Source: UMGS363 sp051881815 (GTDB lineage: Bacteria; Bacillota; Clostridia; Oscillospirales; Ruminococcaceae). From it: 64,000 nucleotides of DNA. Every line of letters begins with the position of its first letter. The first letter of the stretch is position 1. A program made the position numbers and the translations under genes. The stretch spans positions 1 through 64,000 of the forward strand of contig JBJEQP010000021.1 in assembly GCA_051881815.1 (NCBI GenBank). The letters run 5' to 3'. Below, piece after piece: positions 38,867-46,589 of the stretch. Under the pieces are notes generated by a model. The model ran no database searches. It was not told the origin of the DNA and saw only the letters and a list, made by a program, of their open reading frames with translations.

Positions 38867-40863
38867 ACAAATTTGAAGTTTTAAAACAATACTTCGGACA
38901 CGATGACTTCCGAAACGGTCAGTCCGAGATAATCGACAACATACTTTCGGGTAAGGATGTGCTTGCGATAATGCCGACAGGCGCAGGAAAATCCGTCTGC
39001 TATCAGGTCCCTGCGATGCTGCTTGACGGGATAACTATCGTAATTTCGCCGCTCATCTCGCTTATGAAGGATCAGGTCGAGAGCCTTGTGCAGTCGGGAA
39101 TACGGGCCGCTTACATAAACAGCTCATTAAGCGCTGCGCAGTATCGTGAGGTCATACGCCGTGCCGAAAACGGTGAATACAAGCTCATTTATGCCGCACC
39201 CGAACGGCTTACCGCAGAAAGCTTTGTTTCCTTTGCCGAGCGAAGCAATATCTCAATGGTAACGGTCGATGAATCGCACTGCGTTTCGCAATGGGGACAG
39301 GATTTCCGACCGAGCTATCTGAAAATTCCCGAATTTATAGAAAAGCTCTCCAAACGCCCTATAATAAGCGCTTTCACGGCAACAGCGACCGAACACGTCA
39401 AAGAAGACATCTCCTCGCTGCTCGGACTTCGCTCACCTTTCACCATCACGACAGGCTTTGACAGGCAGAACCTTTACTTTGAGGTGAGAAGACCTGCCGA
39501 ACGCCTTAACGAGCTTTTGAAGATCGTTGATGAGAACAGAGGGAAAAGCACTATCGTCTACTGCGCCACAAGAAAGAACGTTGAGATCGTTTGCGACGCT
39601 TTATGCGAAAAAGGCTATGCTGCGACACGCTACCACGCAGGACTTACGGACGATGAACGCCGCCGCAATCAGGACGCTTTTCTTTATGACAAATGCGGCA
39701 TTATGGTTGCGACAAACGCCTTCGGAATGGGAATCGACAAGTCGAACGTTTCACTCATCATACATTACAATATGCCGAAAAACATCGAAAGCTACTATCA
39801 GGAGGCAGGCAGAGCGGGGCGTGACGGCGAACCTGCAAGCTGCATACTGCTTTACAGCGGTCAGGATGTTGCGCTCGCACGTTTTCTCATAGAAAATTCC
39901 AACGAGGACAACGACGAGCTTTCCGACAGCGAAAAAGCCGAGCTTCGCAAGCGTGATTACGAACGCCTTAAACAGATGACCTTTTATGCAACGACCACCG
40001 ACTGTCTTCGTGCAAGCATACTCAAATATTTCGGAGAAAAGCCGCCCGTTTTCTGCGGACACTGCTCAAATTGCTGCACAAGCTTTGAAACATCGGATAT
40101 AACCACCGAAGCGCAGAAGATAATCAGCTGCGTTTACCGTATCTTCAACCACAACGGACGATATCTCGGCAAGGCGGCGATAACCGACATTCTCCGTGGT
40201 TCAAAGGCTGAAAAGCTTATCAGGAACGGATATGACACGCTCTCGACATACGGGATAATGGCTGATACCCCCACCCACAGAATAAGGCTGATACTTGACG
40301 AGCTTATCGAAAAGGGGTATCTTAATGTTCACGAGGGCGAATACCCTGTCGTAGCGCCGACCGAACGTGCTGCGGCTGCGATAAGGTCGGGTCAGCGGTT
40401 TGAGATGAAGCTGCCGAAGGAAGTCCGCCGCATAACGGCAAAGGAAAAGCCTGCGGAATTCCCTGTCGATGCAGAGCTTCTTGCTATGCTCAAATCGAAG
40501 CGCATGGATATTGCCGAGAAGGCGCATATTCCTGCGTATCTTGTTTTCACCGATGCAACGCTTCGCGATATGTGCCGAAGGATGCCTTCAACGACGGAAG
40601 AATTTCTCGGAGTTTCGGGCGTCGGACGGAAGAAATGCGAAAGCTACGGCGAAGCTTTTCTCAAGGTCATAAAGGATCATTCGGACGAAGCCAAAAAGAA
40701 AGGCTCCGATACCAAAGAAAAGGGCGGCTGGACGGTCGATGAAACGGAACGTCTGCGAGATGAGGTCGAAAAAGGTCTTTCGCTGACGCAGATAAGCGCC
40801 CGTCACGGCAGGTCTGCCAACGATATACGAAAGCGTTTGCACGAAACAGGCATCCTTCGATGA
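38863..40863 (+). CDS. recQ: ATP-dependent DNA helicase RecQ
   Basis: A 666-residue 3'-5' helicase. Start at 38863 (ATGA overlap with nth, AAGGA upstream). Motif I is MPTGAGKSVCYQ, motif II is DESHCVSQWGQDF, and motif VI is QEAGRAGRDG. The RecQ zinc module has CGHCSNCC; the winged helix follows and then an HRDC domain (about 500-580). A C-terminal basic linker leads to a small helix-turn-helix-like domain (WTVDETERLRDEVEKGLSLT to the end). Complete. Confidence 0.93.
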   Translation: MNKFEVLKQYFGHDDFRNGQSEIIDNILSGKDVLAIMPTGAGKSVCYQVPAMLLDGITIVISPLISLMKDQVESLVQSGIRAAYINSSLSAAQYREVIRRAENGEYKLIYAAPERLTAESFVSFAERSNISMVTVDESHCVSQWGQDFRPSYLKIPEFIEKLSKRPIISAFTATATEHVKEDISSLLGLRSPFTITTGFDRQNLYFEVRRPAERLNELLKIVDENRGKSTIVYCATRKNVEIVCDALCEKGYAATRYHAGLTDDERRRNQDAFLYDKCGIMVATNAFGMGIDKSNVSLIIHYNMPKNIESYYQEAGRAGRDGEPASCILLYSGQDVALARFLIENSNEDNDELSDSEKAELRKRDYERLKQMTFYATTTDCLRASILKYFGEKPPVFCGHCSNCCTSFETSDITTEAQKIISCVYRIFNHNGRYLGKAAITDILRGSKAEKLIRNGYDTLSTYGIMADTPTHRIRLILDELIEKGYLNVHEGEYPVVAPTERAAAAIRSGQRFEMKLPKEVRRITAKEKPAEFPVDAELLAMLKSKRMDIAEKAHIPAYLVFTDATLRDMCRRMPSTTEEFLGVSGVGRKKCESYGEAFLKVIKDHSDEAKKKGSDTKEKGGWTVDETERLRDEVEKGLSLTQISARHGRSANDIRKRLHETGILR

Positions 40864-40924
40864 AAATTTCGGTAAAAATGCAAATTCAATCTGTACAAGC
40901 AGAAAAATTTATGATATAATTATA

Positions 40925-41088
40925 GGGGTTCTCTAAAAACCGGGACACGAGCAAAGCCTCGTAATGAGTTTTGTCAGCTGCAAGGCATCAAACCGCAGTA
41001 AATACTTGATGTATTTCAAGGTTTGATAACGCAGCAGATGACAAAACTCATAGAGGATTTGCCGTGAAGGAGGTTTTTAGAGGTTCCC
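40925..41088. repeat. Family A 164-bp palindromic element, copy 2
   Basis: Same ends and same length as the copy at 15641-15804, flanked by TATA on both sides (40921-40924, 41089-41092). The main stem here is ATGAGTTTTGTCA / TGACAAAACTCAT (13 bp) in place of ATGACTTTGTT / AACAAAGTCAT, the lower stem has CCTC / GAGG, and the tip is AAATAC / GTATTT. All changes keep pairing. Confidence 0.85.
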
Positions 41089-41110
41089 TATACTATGTCA
41101 CAAAAGATGG

Positions 41111-41140
41111 TTGATTTACAGAGAGCTTTTCTGCTATAAT
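41111..41140 (+). promoter_or_regulatory. Promoter of AT-rich immunity-like genes
   Basis: TTGATT (41111-41116) and TATAAT (41135-41140), 18-bp spacer; a 90-base leader precedes the AAAAGGAG ribosome site. Confidence 0.6.
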
Positions 41141-41231
41141 GATATATAATTAACACAAAGCGAGAAATACGAGCTTTGCAAATCGGAATCTGAAGGTATG
41201 ATGTTTCAAAAAAGAAAAGGAGTTATTATCA

Positions 41232-41747
41232 ATGCTTATACCTAAAAATCTCGTCGATATATTCCATCCAATAGATGATAATGGATATGAGGGCGAAATA
41301 ATGTGTAAATGTGGCTGTAAATCATTTGGAATACGATGTTTTGGTAATTTTTTTGACAAAAACAAGTTGGGGATAGTAGAATACGAAGATAAATACGGAC
41401 AAGCAGTTAAAGCTATTTGCAGAGATTGTCAAAAAGAATACTTATTATATGATTTTGCACTTAATGGTTATGACGGACTGATTTGTGAAGAGGGAATCAC
41501 CGTCCCAAATGAGAAACTCACTGAATTTACGACAGAAACTGACAATTTATTTTATATCAAAATGTTTTTAGAATATGATGATGAAGAACAATTCAGTGAA
41601 GAAATATTGAGTGATGAAGACTTGCAAAGTAAATATAATTTTACAATGGATGATAGGGCATCTATATGGACTTGGGTGACGATTGAACTTAGGGGTGTTC
41701 AATCAGGCGTTGTATATGAAGATTTTGTAAATGAAGAATTAGCATAA
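41232..41747 (+). CDS. Unrecognised acidic protein with Cys pairs, immunity-like
   Basis: A 171-residue cytosolic protein. The N-terminal half has CKCGCKSFGIRCF and, 35 residues later, CRDCQKEY, a possible zinc-binding arrangement. The C-terminal half is strongly acidic (EYDDEEQFSEEILSDEDL) and ends in a predicted beta strand/helix. Low GC compared with neighbours, suggesting recent gain. Acidic composition and position next to another small acidic protein resemble immunity proteins of polymorphic toxin loci, but no toxin is present. Function unknown. Confidence 0.65.
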   Translation: MLIPKNLVDIFHPIDDNGYEGEIMCKCGCKSFGIRCFGNFFDKNKLGIVEYEDKYGQAVKAICRDCQKEYLLYDFALNGYDGLICEEGITVPNEKLTEFTTETDNLFYIKMFLEYDDEEQFSEEILSDEDLQSKYNFTMDDRASIWTWVTIELRGVQSGVVYEDFVNEELA

Positions 41748-41801
41748 TATTTTATAAATTCCGATTTGACGAGCAAAAATTGTAATAACAGGATGAGAAA
41801 T

Positions 41802-42227
41802 ATGAGAGTATATACGTTTGATAACATAAATGATATGAATGAATTTGCAGCTGCGTTTGGCGAATGGTTGGATGATGTTATTCCAAATGATCTGCCCGAA
41901 GGAACTGCGGCACTGTCATTTAATATATATGAGGATCACGATAATTATTGGTCTTGTGAAGTGGTTGCAACAAATGAATTTGATGCAGAGGATGATACCG
42001 GAGATTGGGCTTGCTGCGAGATCTCGCATTTTGACACCCGTGAGGATAAATTGTTTGCATGGCAGCAGTTTGACGAATTCGATGTCATTCTGGAAAAGCT
42101 GAAGTACGCATTGAGCCGATATTTGGAAAATGGAAAAAAGGCAGGAATAATGAAAGATACTGCAGGAGTAGGAATTGGATTTGTTGATGGAGATCTTGAA
42201 TTAGTATATGTTAATCAGAATAACTGA
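41802..42227 (+). CDS. Unrecognised acidic protein, immunity-like
   Basis: A 141-residue protein. The start at 41802 is chosen for AGGA nine bases upstream; TTG 41766 and ATG 41793 are possible. Very acidic with many aromatic residues (YEDHDNYWSCEVV, DDTGDWACCEISHFD), beta-strands followed by a long helix, and a C-terminal strand. Composition resembles SUKH or other immunity proteins, without a clear motif. Same low GC as the gene at 41232-41747, 54 bases downstream of it, probably cotranscribed. Confidence 0.65.
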   Translation: MRVYTFDNINDMNEFAAAFGEWLDDVIPNDLPEGTAALSFNIYEDHDNYWSCEVVATNEFDAEDDTGDWACCEISHFDTREDKLFAWQQFDEFDVILEKLKYALSRYLENGKKAGIMKDTAGVGIGFVDGDLELVYVNQNN

Positions 42228-42238
42228 TCTGTTTTAAA

Positions 42239-42257
42239 GGGAGGTTTTACGTTCCCT
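42239..42257. repeat. Possible right-end relic of family A element
   Basis: GGGAGGTTTTACGTTCCC resembles the right end GGAGGTTTTTAGAGGTTCCC of the 164-bp element, followed by TTATA. Short, could be chance. Confidence 0.3.
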
Positions 42258-42303
42258 TATAATATTTACTATTATGATAATGTAACGAAAGAAGGTGCTG
42301 CGT

Positions 42304-43137
42304 TTGAACGGACTTATGGATAAGCTGGGTGATGTTCTGAAAAAGGACAAATTCGGCTCGGAGTTCAAAAATCTGCTGAAAAATCACAGTCTTTCCGTTT
42401 CCGAAAAGATCGGCGGCACATACAGACTGACGAACGGCGTTTCCGAATTTACCGTAAACACTTCAAAAGCACGTTCGGAATATGAAAGATCGCCTTCGCC
42501 CGAGCTTCTTTCCTCGCTTATGCAAAAGCTTGAGCAGGAGATAGATATGGAGATACGAATGGTGTCGTTCACGAACGGACAGGAATTTCTCCGACTTGCG
42601 ATAATGCGTGAAAAGGATCTGCGGCCGGGAATGATAAGCGCCGAATTCGCAGGCGGACTTTGCAAGGTGATAGTTTACACCGTCGATGATCTGGAGCTTC
42701 GGACGCTTGACGAGTCTGTTTTGAAACGCTGGGGAATGCCGAGAGAGGTCGTTTTCTCCGTTGCCGACAGAAATATGTGCAGGCTTCTCGCAAAGACCAA
42801 GGTCAAGAAAACCGATCTTGCCGAGGGAGTGAATGCGATGGAATTTGATCTTCCGTGCAAGCATCTCGGTGTTTCGTTCATTCTCTGCAATGATTTCCGC
42901 CGTGTTGTCTACGATTATATGGGAGCGAAATTTCTCGTCGTTGCACCTTCCTGCGAAAGCATACTTATTCTTGAAAATATTACAAACAATATCCTTGAAA
43001 AGCTCGGGAAGGAGATCGTCCGTGAGTACAGGCGCTCATCAAAGCCGCTCACGACCGATGTTTTCCTGTTCACTCCCGAAAAAATACAGATCGCAGGGCA
43101 CTTCTCTGTGAAAAACGATCGAAAGGAACGATACTAA
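42304..43137 (+). CDS. Unrecognised cytosolic protein (DUF1444-like)
   Basis: A 277-residue protein. TTG at 42304 has AGAAGG eight bases upstream; the ATG at 42316 is too far from it. No signal or membrane segment. The chain alternates helix and strand with ELLSSLMQKLEQEIDMEIRM near residue 75 and LGVSFILCNDFRRVVYDYMG near residue 205. Weak resemblance to DUF1444/YtpQ proteins in layout, without certainty. The stop overlaps the LRR gene start (TAATG), so it belongs to the surface-protein operon. Confidence 0.7.
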   Translation: MNGLMDKLGDVLKKDKFGSEFKNLLKNHSLSVSEKIGGTYRLTNGVSEFTVNTSKARSEYERSPSPELLSSLMQKLEQEIDMEIRMVSFTNGQEFLRLAIMREKDLRPGMISAEFAGGLCKVIVYTVDDLELRTLDESVLKRWGMPREVVFSVADRNMCRLLAKTKVKKTDLAEGVNAMEFDLPCKHLGVSFILCNDFRRVVYDYMGAKFLVVAPSCESILILENITNNILEKLGKEIVREYRRSSKPLTTDVFLFTPEKIQIAGHFSVKNDRKERY

Positions 43138-44297
43138 TGGCAAAAAACAAAAAAACAAGCAGCAAGACCTACACCCCTATCCCAAAAAACAAGGAAAAAA
43201 GTCTTGCGGTAAAGATCATTATGATCGTTCTTGCAGTCGCACTTGCTGCAGGTATCATCATAATGCCAATTGAAACTACTATCAGGGCAAATGCCGAGGA
43301 ATCCGAGGGCGTATCGGTCACGGTTGACGCTTTTGAAACGGGTAAGCTTGCCGATGCGATCTCAAAGGTTGCCAACGGAACGGATTACAACTTCATCACC
43401 AAAATATGCGTTATGAGCGGAACGCTTGACGCTTCCGACTGGAACGCTCTCACCGCTATACCGAACCTTGAATATGTTGAGCTTGCAAAGACCGACACAA
43501 AGGACGGTATCATCCCGAACGACGCTCTCCCCTACCGCAATCAGCTCCGCTTCATAAGCCTGCCGAAAAACACAACGGAGATCGGAGACAAGGCTTTCAA
43601 CAGCAACAGAAAGCTCGAAAAGATATCCATGCCCAAGACCGTTACAAAGGTCGGAAGCTATGCCTTTGAAGCCTGCGAAGCCCTTGCGGAGATGCCGAAT
43701 TCCGTTTACATAACCTATTTCGGTGAAGGTGCTTTCAAGGACTGCAAGAGCTTTGAAAGCTTCACTGTTTCGCCCGAGGTAAAGGAGATACCTGCAAATT
43801 CATTCGGAAAGTGCGGCTTCTCCGAGATCATTATCGGACCGTCCGTTACCTCGGTCGGCGACGGCGCTTTTGCAGACTGCAATAACCTCAAGGATATCTA
43901 CGTTTATGCCGAAGCTGCTCCGTCCGTGAATTCTTCAAGCGCATTTATGAATGTCGGCGGAACCGTACACGTTTACCCCGACAGCGCCGAGGACTACTCC
44001 TCATGGGAATACAACAATCTCAAGGTTTCGGGTGATCTTGACGGCGAATACCCCGTTGAAGCTCCCGAGCCTGTTGAAACGGCAGAACCTGCCGAAGCAT
44101 CGGATGAACCTGCCGAAACTAAAGCTCCCGAAGCATCGGAAACACCTGCCGAAACTGAACAGACCGAACAGACAGCTGCCGCAGCTGCTCCCGGACAGGG
44201 CGGTTTGAGCGTCGGCGTTGTTATCGTGATCGTTGCTATGGCTGTTGTTATCGCTGTACTTGCAACAATACTTGTAATGAAGTCAAAGAAATCATAA
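43137..44297 (+). CDS. Membrane-anchored BspA-type leucine-rich repeat protein
   Basis: A 386-residue protein with a membrane helix at about 25-46, an extracytoplasmic domain with five or six LRR_5 units (about 120-290; GDKAFNSNRKLEKISMPKTVTKVGSYAFEAC is the type unit), a Pro/Glu/Ala/Thr linker (about 305-345, EPVETAEPAEASDEPAET), and a C-terminal helix (about 355-380) followed by KSKKS. Two membrane anchors mean a loop tethered at both ends. Such repeats bind proteins or polysaccharides. Unusually placed before MoxR. Confidence 0.8.
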   Translation: MAKNKKTSSKTYTPIPKNKEKSLAVKIIMIVLAVALAAGIIIMPIETTIRANAEESEGVSVTVDAFETGKLADAISKVANGTDYNFITKICVMSGTLDASDWNALTAIPNLEYVELAKTDTKDGIIPNDALPYRNQLRFISLPKNTTEIGDKAFNSNRKLEKISMPKTVTKVGSYAFEACEALAEMPNSVYITYFGEGAFKDCKSFESFTVSPEVKEIPANSFGKCGFSEIIIGPSVTSVGDGAFADCNNLKDIYVYAEAAPSVNSSSAFMNVGGTVHVYPDSAEDYSSWEYNNLKVSGDLDGEYPVEAPEPVETAEPAEASDEPAETKAPEASETPAETEQTEQTAAAAAPGQGGLSVGVVIVIVAMAVVIAVLATILVMKSKKS

Positions 44298-44309
44298 GAG
44301 AACAAATTC

Positions 44310-44396
44310 CGTCAATAATACTTTTATCAAAGGAAACGATTGCTTTGCATTAATCAGCGTATTCCTAATATGTTTTATTGACGGATTTTTTTATAA
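44310..44396. repeat. Family G palindrome with CCGTCAATA arms
   Basis: ATTCCGTCAATAATACTTTT and the complement in TTTTATTGACGGAT bracket the core AAAGGAAACG, GCATTAATCAGCG and TATTCCTAATA. T-run after the right arm, so it could also act as a terminator before moxR. The core also appears at 23219-23265 and 27181-27235. Confidence 0.5.
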
Positions 44397-44413
44397 GGAT
44401 ATTGGAGAAAACT

Positions 44414-45343
44414 ATGGATAAAAGAATTTCTGCACTCATTGAAAACATTGAAAAGGTCATCGTCGGAAAGCACGATGTTATACTCAATGCAGTTACGGCA
44501 CTCATTATGGAGGGTCATGTTCTTATCGAGGACGTCCCCGGCGTAGGCAAAACACAGCTTGCAGCGGCACTTTCACGCTCTGTCGGAGGAAGCTTCAACC
44601 GAATTCAGCTCACGCCCGATATCATGCCGTCCGACATCACAGGCTTTTCGATGATAAACAAGTCCACGGGCGAATTTGAATACAAAAAGGGAGCAGCGTT
44701 CTGCAATTTTCTTCTTGCGGATGAAATAAACCGTGCTTCTCCGAAAGCGCAGTCGGCTCTGCTTGAAGTCATGGAGGAGCGTCAGATCAGCGTTGACGGT
44801 CAGACTCACGCTCTCATGCGTCCGTTTATGGTGCTTGCAACGCAGAATCCCGTTGAAACCTACGGAACCTATCATCTTCCCGAAGCGCAGATGGACCGTT
44901 TTGCAATGCGCATAAGCATGGGTTATCCGACTTCCGCCGAGGAGAGCGCTATCCTTGAAAGGAACGAATTTGAAAACCCCATTTCAAAGCTTTCCCCCGT
45001 TATCACAACGGACGATGTTGCCGCTTTGCAGGATGAAGCAAAAAAAGTCCGTGCAGCCGAAAATGTCAAGAGCTACATTGTTTCTATCGCCGAATCAACA
45101 CGAAATGACGAAAATATCAAGCTCGGAGTGAGTCCGAGAGGAAGCATTGCTCTTTTCAAGGCTGCAAAGGCAAGAGCGTTCATCGACGGCAGGAATTTCA
45201 TCACCCCCGATGATGTTAAAAACTGCGCTGCGATCGTTCTTGCACACAGGATAATGCTCTCGCCGAAGGGAAAGGCTTCACTCGGATCGGCAGAAGCTGT
45301 GATCGAAGCAGCCGTTTCCCGTGTTGCGGTTCCGACAGAATAA
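44414..45343 (+). CDS. MoxR-type AAA+ ATPase
   Basis: A 309-residue ATPase. Start at 44414, preceded by TTGGAGAA; upstream start at 44378 lies in the repeat. Walker A is DVPGVGKTQLA, Walker B is LLADEINRASPK, sensor 1 is LATQNPVE and the arginine/lid region is SPRGSIALFKAAKA. MoxR ATPases act as chaperones, often with DUF58 and VWA proteins. The following two genes are its usual partners. Confidence 0.93.
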   Translation: MDKRISALIENIEKVIVGKHDVILNAVTALIMEGHVLIEDVPGVGKTQLAAALSRSVGGSFNRIQLTPDIMPSDITGFSMINKSTGEFEYKKGAAFCNFLLADEINRASPKAQSALLEVMEERQISVDGQTHALMRPFMVLATQNPVETYGTYHLPEAQMDRFAMRISMGYPTSAEESAILERNEFENPISKLSPVITTDDVAALQDEAKKVRAAENVKSYIVSIAESTRNDENIKLGVSPRGSIALFKAAKARAFIDGRNFITPDDVKNCAAIVLAHRIMLSPKGKASLGSAEAVIEAAVSRVAVPTE

Positions 45344-45355
45344 AAAGGGGCGGCT

Positions 45356-46552
45356 ATGAAGAAAAAAGACCATACCAAAAGCCATGCGGCTGCGCTCGTT
45401 GTGCGGTTCTTCGGCTATATGATCGCACTCGGACTTTCGCTCTTGTTTGCGCTTTATATGTCGGCGCCGACAGGCTGGATGTTCTTCTATGTCCTCTCGG
45501 CAGCGCTCATTTTTTCGCTCATCGTTCAGCTTCTTGCATTTATTTCGTATAAAAAAGGACTTATCCGTGCGGAGATATCCTTCGGCAGCACCCTTGTTTA
45601 TAAAAACGAGGAATTGAAGCTCCATATAAAGCTCACCAACGACAGCAGAATCCCTGTTTCAAACATTAAAATAAGTCTTTCCGAAACGGACGGTGCTGTT
45701 TTCAATTCGAACGAGTTTTCCGCCGCTGTCAGCGCAAAGGGCAGCACAAGCTTTGACGCTGTGATAAGACCTACAATGTGGGGTGCGCTCAATATCGGTG
45801 AAGTAAAGATAACCGTATCCGATTTTATGCACATTATAAGCTTCGGGATAAAGCCGCTGCCGAACAGCGAAAAAGCATACGTTTTTCCGGATATTCCCGA
45901 GATATCGCCCGACAGTCCTTTCATCCGCTCCGCTGCGGACGCTATACGCTTCTCGGACGAGAGCGAGGACACAAAGGAAAATGACGGCTTCGGTCTGTTC
46001 GGCGGTATGCCCGGGTTTACGCACCGTGAATATGCCGAGGGCGACCCGATAAAACGCATAAACTGGAAGCTTTCCTCAAAAAAGGACGACTACTTTGTCC
46101 GACTTGATGACGAAATTGAAGCAATGCAGCAGACTATTGTCATCGACAGCGGAGGAACCGAGCGCAGACTTTGCGAACGTTCGGTCGAGGGTACGCTCGG
46201 TGTATGTTCGGCTCTTCTGAAGCTCGGTTTTGAAAGCTCGGTGTGGTTTCTGACGGAAAACGGCTTCATTCAGCATGATGTGAACGATGAAGCGGGACTT
46301 TCGGAGCTTCGCACGCTGCTTGCACGATATGAGTTCAGACCGCCCGCGAAAACGCCCCGACTGCCTACAAAGGAGCTTTGCGATGCCGAAAAGATCGGCT
46401 CGGCGATGCTTTTTACGCCTTGTCCGGATGCAATTCTAACCGCTGAAATGAACTCCGCCGAAAATTACGGTTTGAAATTCACCGCAATAACGCACATCGT
46501 CCCCGACAATGCGGATGACTCCGGCTTTATATCCGATGATTTCATTGAATAA
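45356..46552 (+). CDS. DUF58 membrane protein
   Basis: A 398-residue protein with a pair of membrane helices (about 15-35 and 38-60), a beta domain, and the DUF58 signature REYAEGDPIKRINWKLSSKK at about residues 222-241. The remaining part is a von Willebrand A-like fold with the start of a metal-site region at TIVIDSGG. It pairs with MoxR (12-base gap) and with the transglutaminase gene downstream. Confidence 0.9.
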   Translation: MKKKDHTKSHAAALVVRFFGYMIALGLSLLFALYMSAPTGWMFFYVLSAALIFSLIVQLLAFISYKKGLIRAEISFGSTLVYKNEELKLHIKLTNDSRIPVSNIKISLSETDGAVFNSNEFSAAVSAKGSTSFDAVIRPTMWGALNIGEVKITVSDFMHIISFGIKPLPNSEKAYVFPDIPEISPDSPFIRSAADAIRFSDESEDTKENDGFGLFGGMPGFTHREYAEGDPIKRINWKLSSKKDDYFVRLDDEIEAMQQTIVIDSGGTERRLCERSVEGTLGVCSALLKLGFESSVWFLTENGFIQHDVNDEAGLSELRTLLARYEFRPPAKTPRLPTKELCDAEKIGSAMLFTPCPDAILTAEMNSAENYGLKFTAITHIVPDNADDSGFISDDFIE

Positions 46553-46589
46553 GGGGTTTCCAAAATATTTTACGAAAGGAGCGGCAGAT

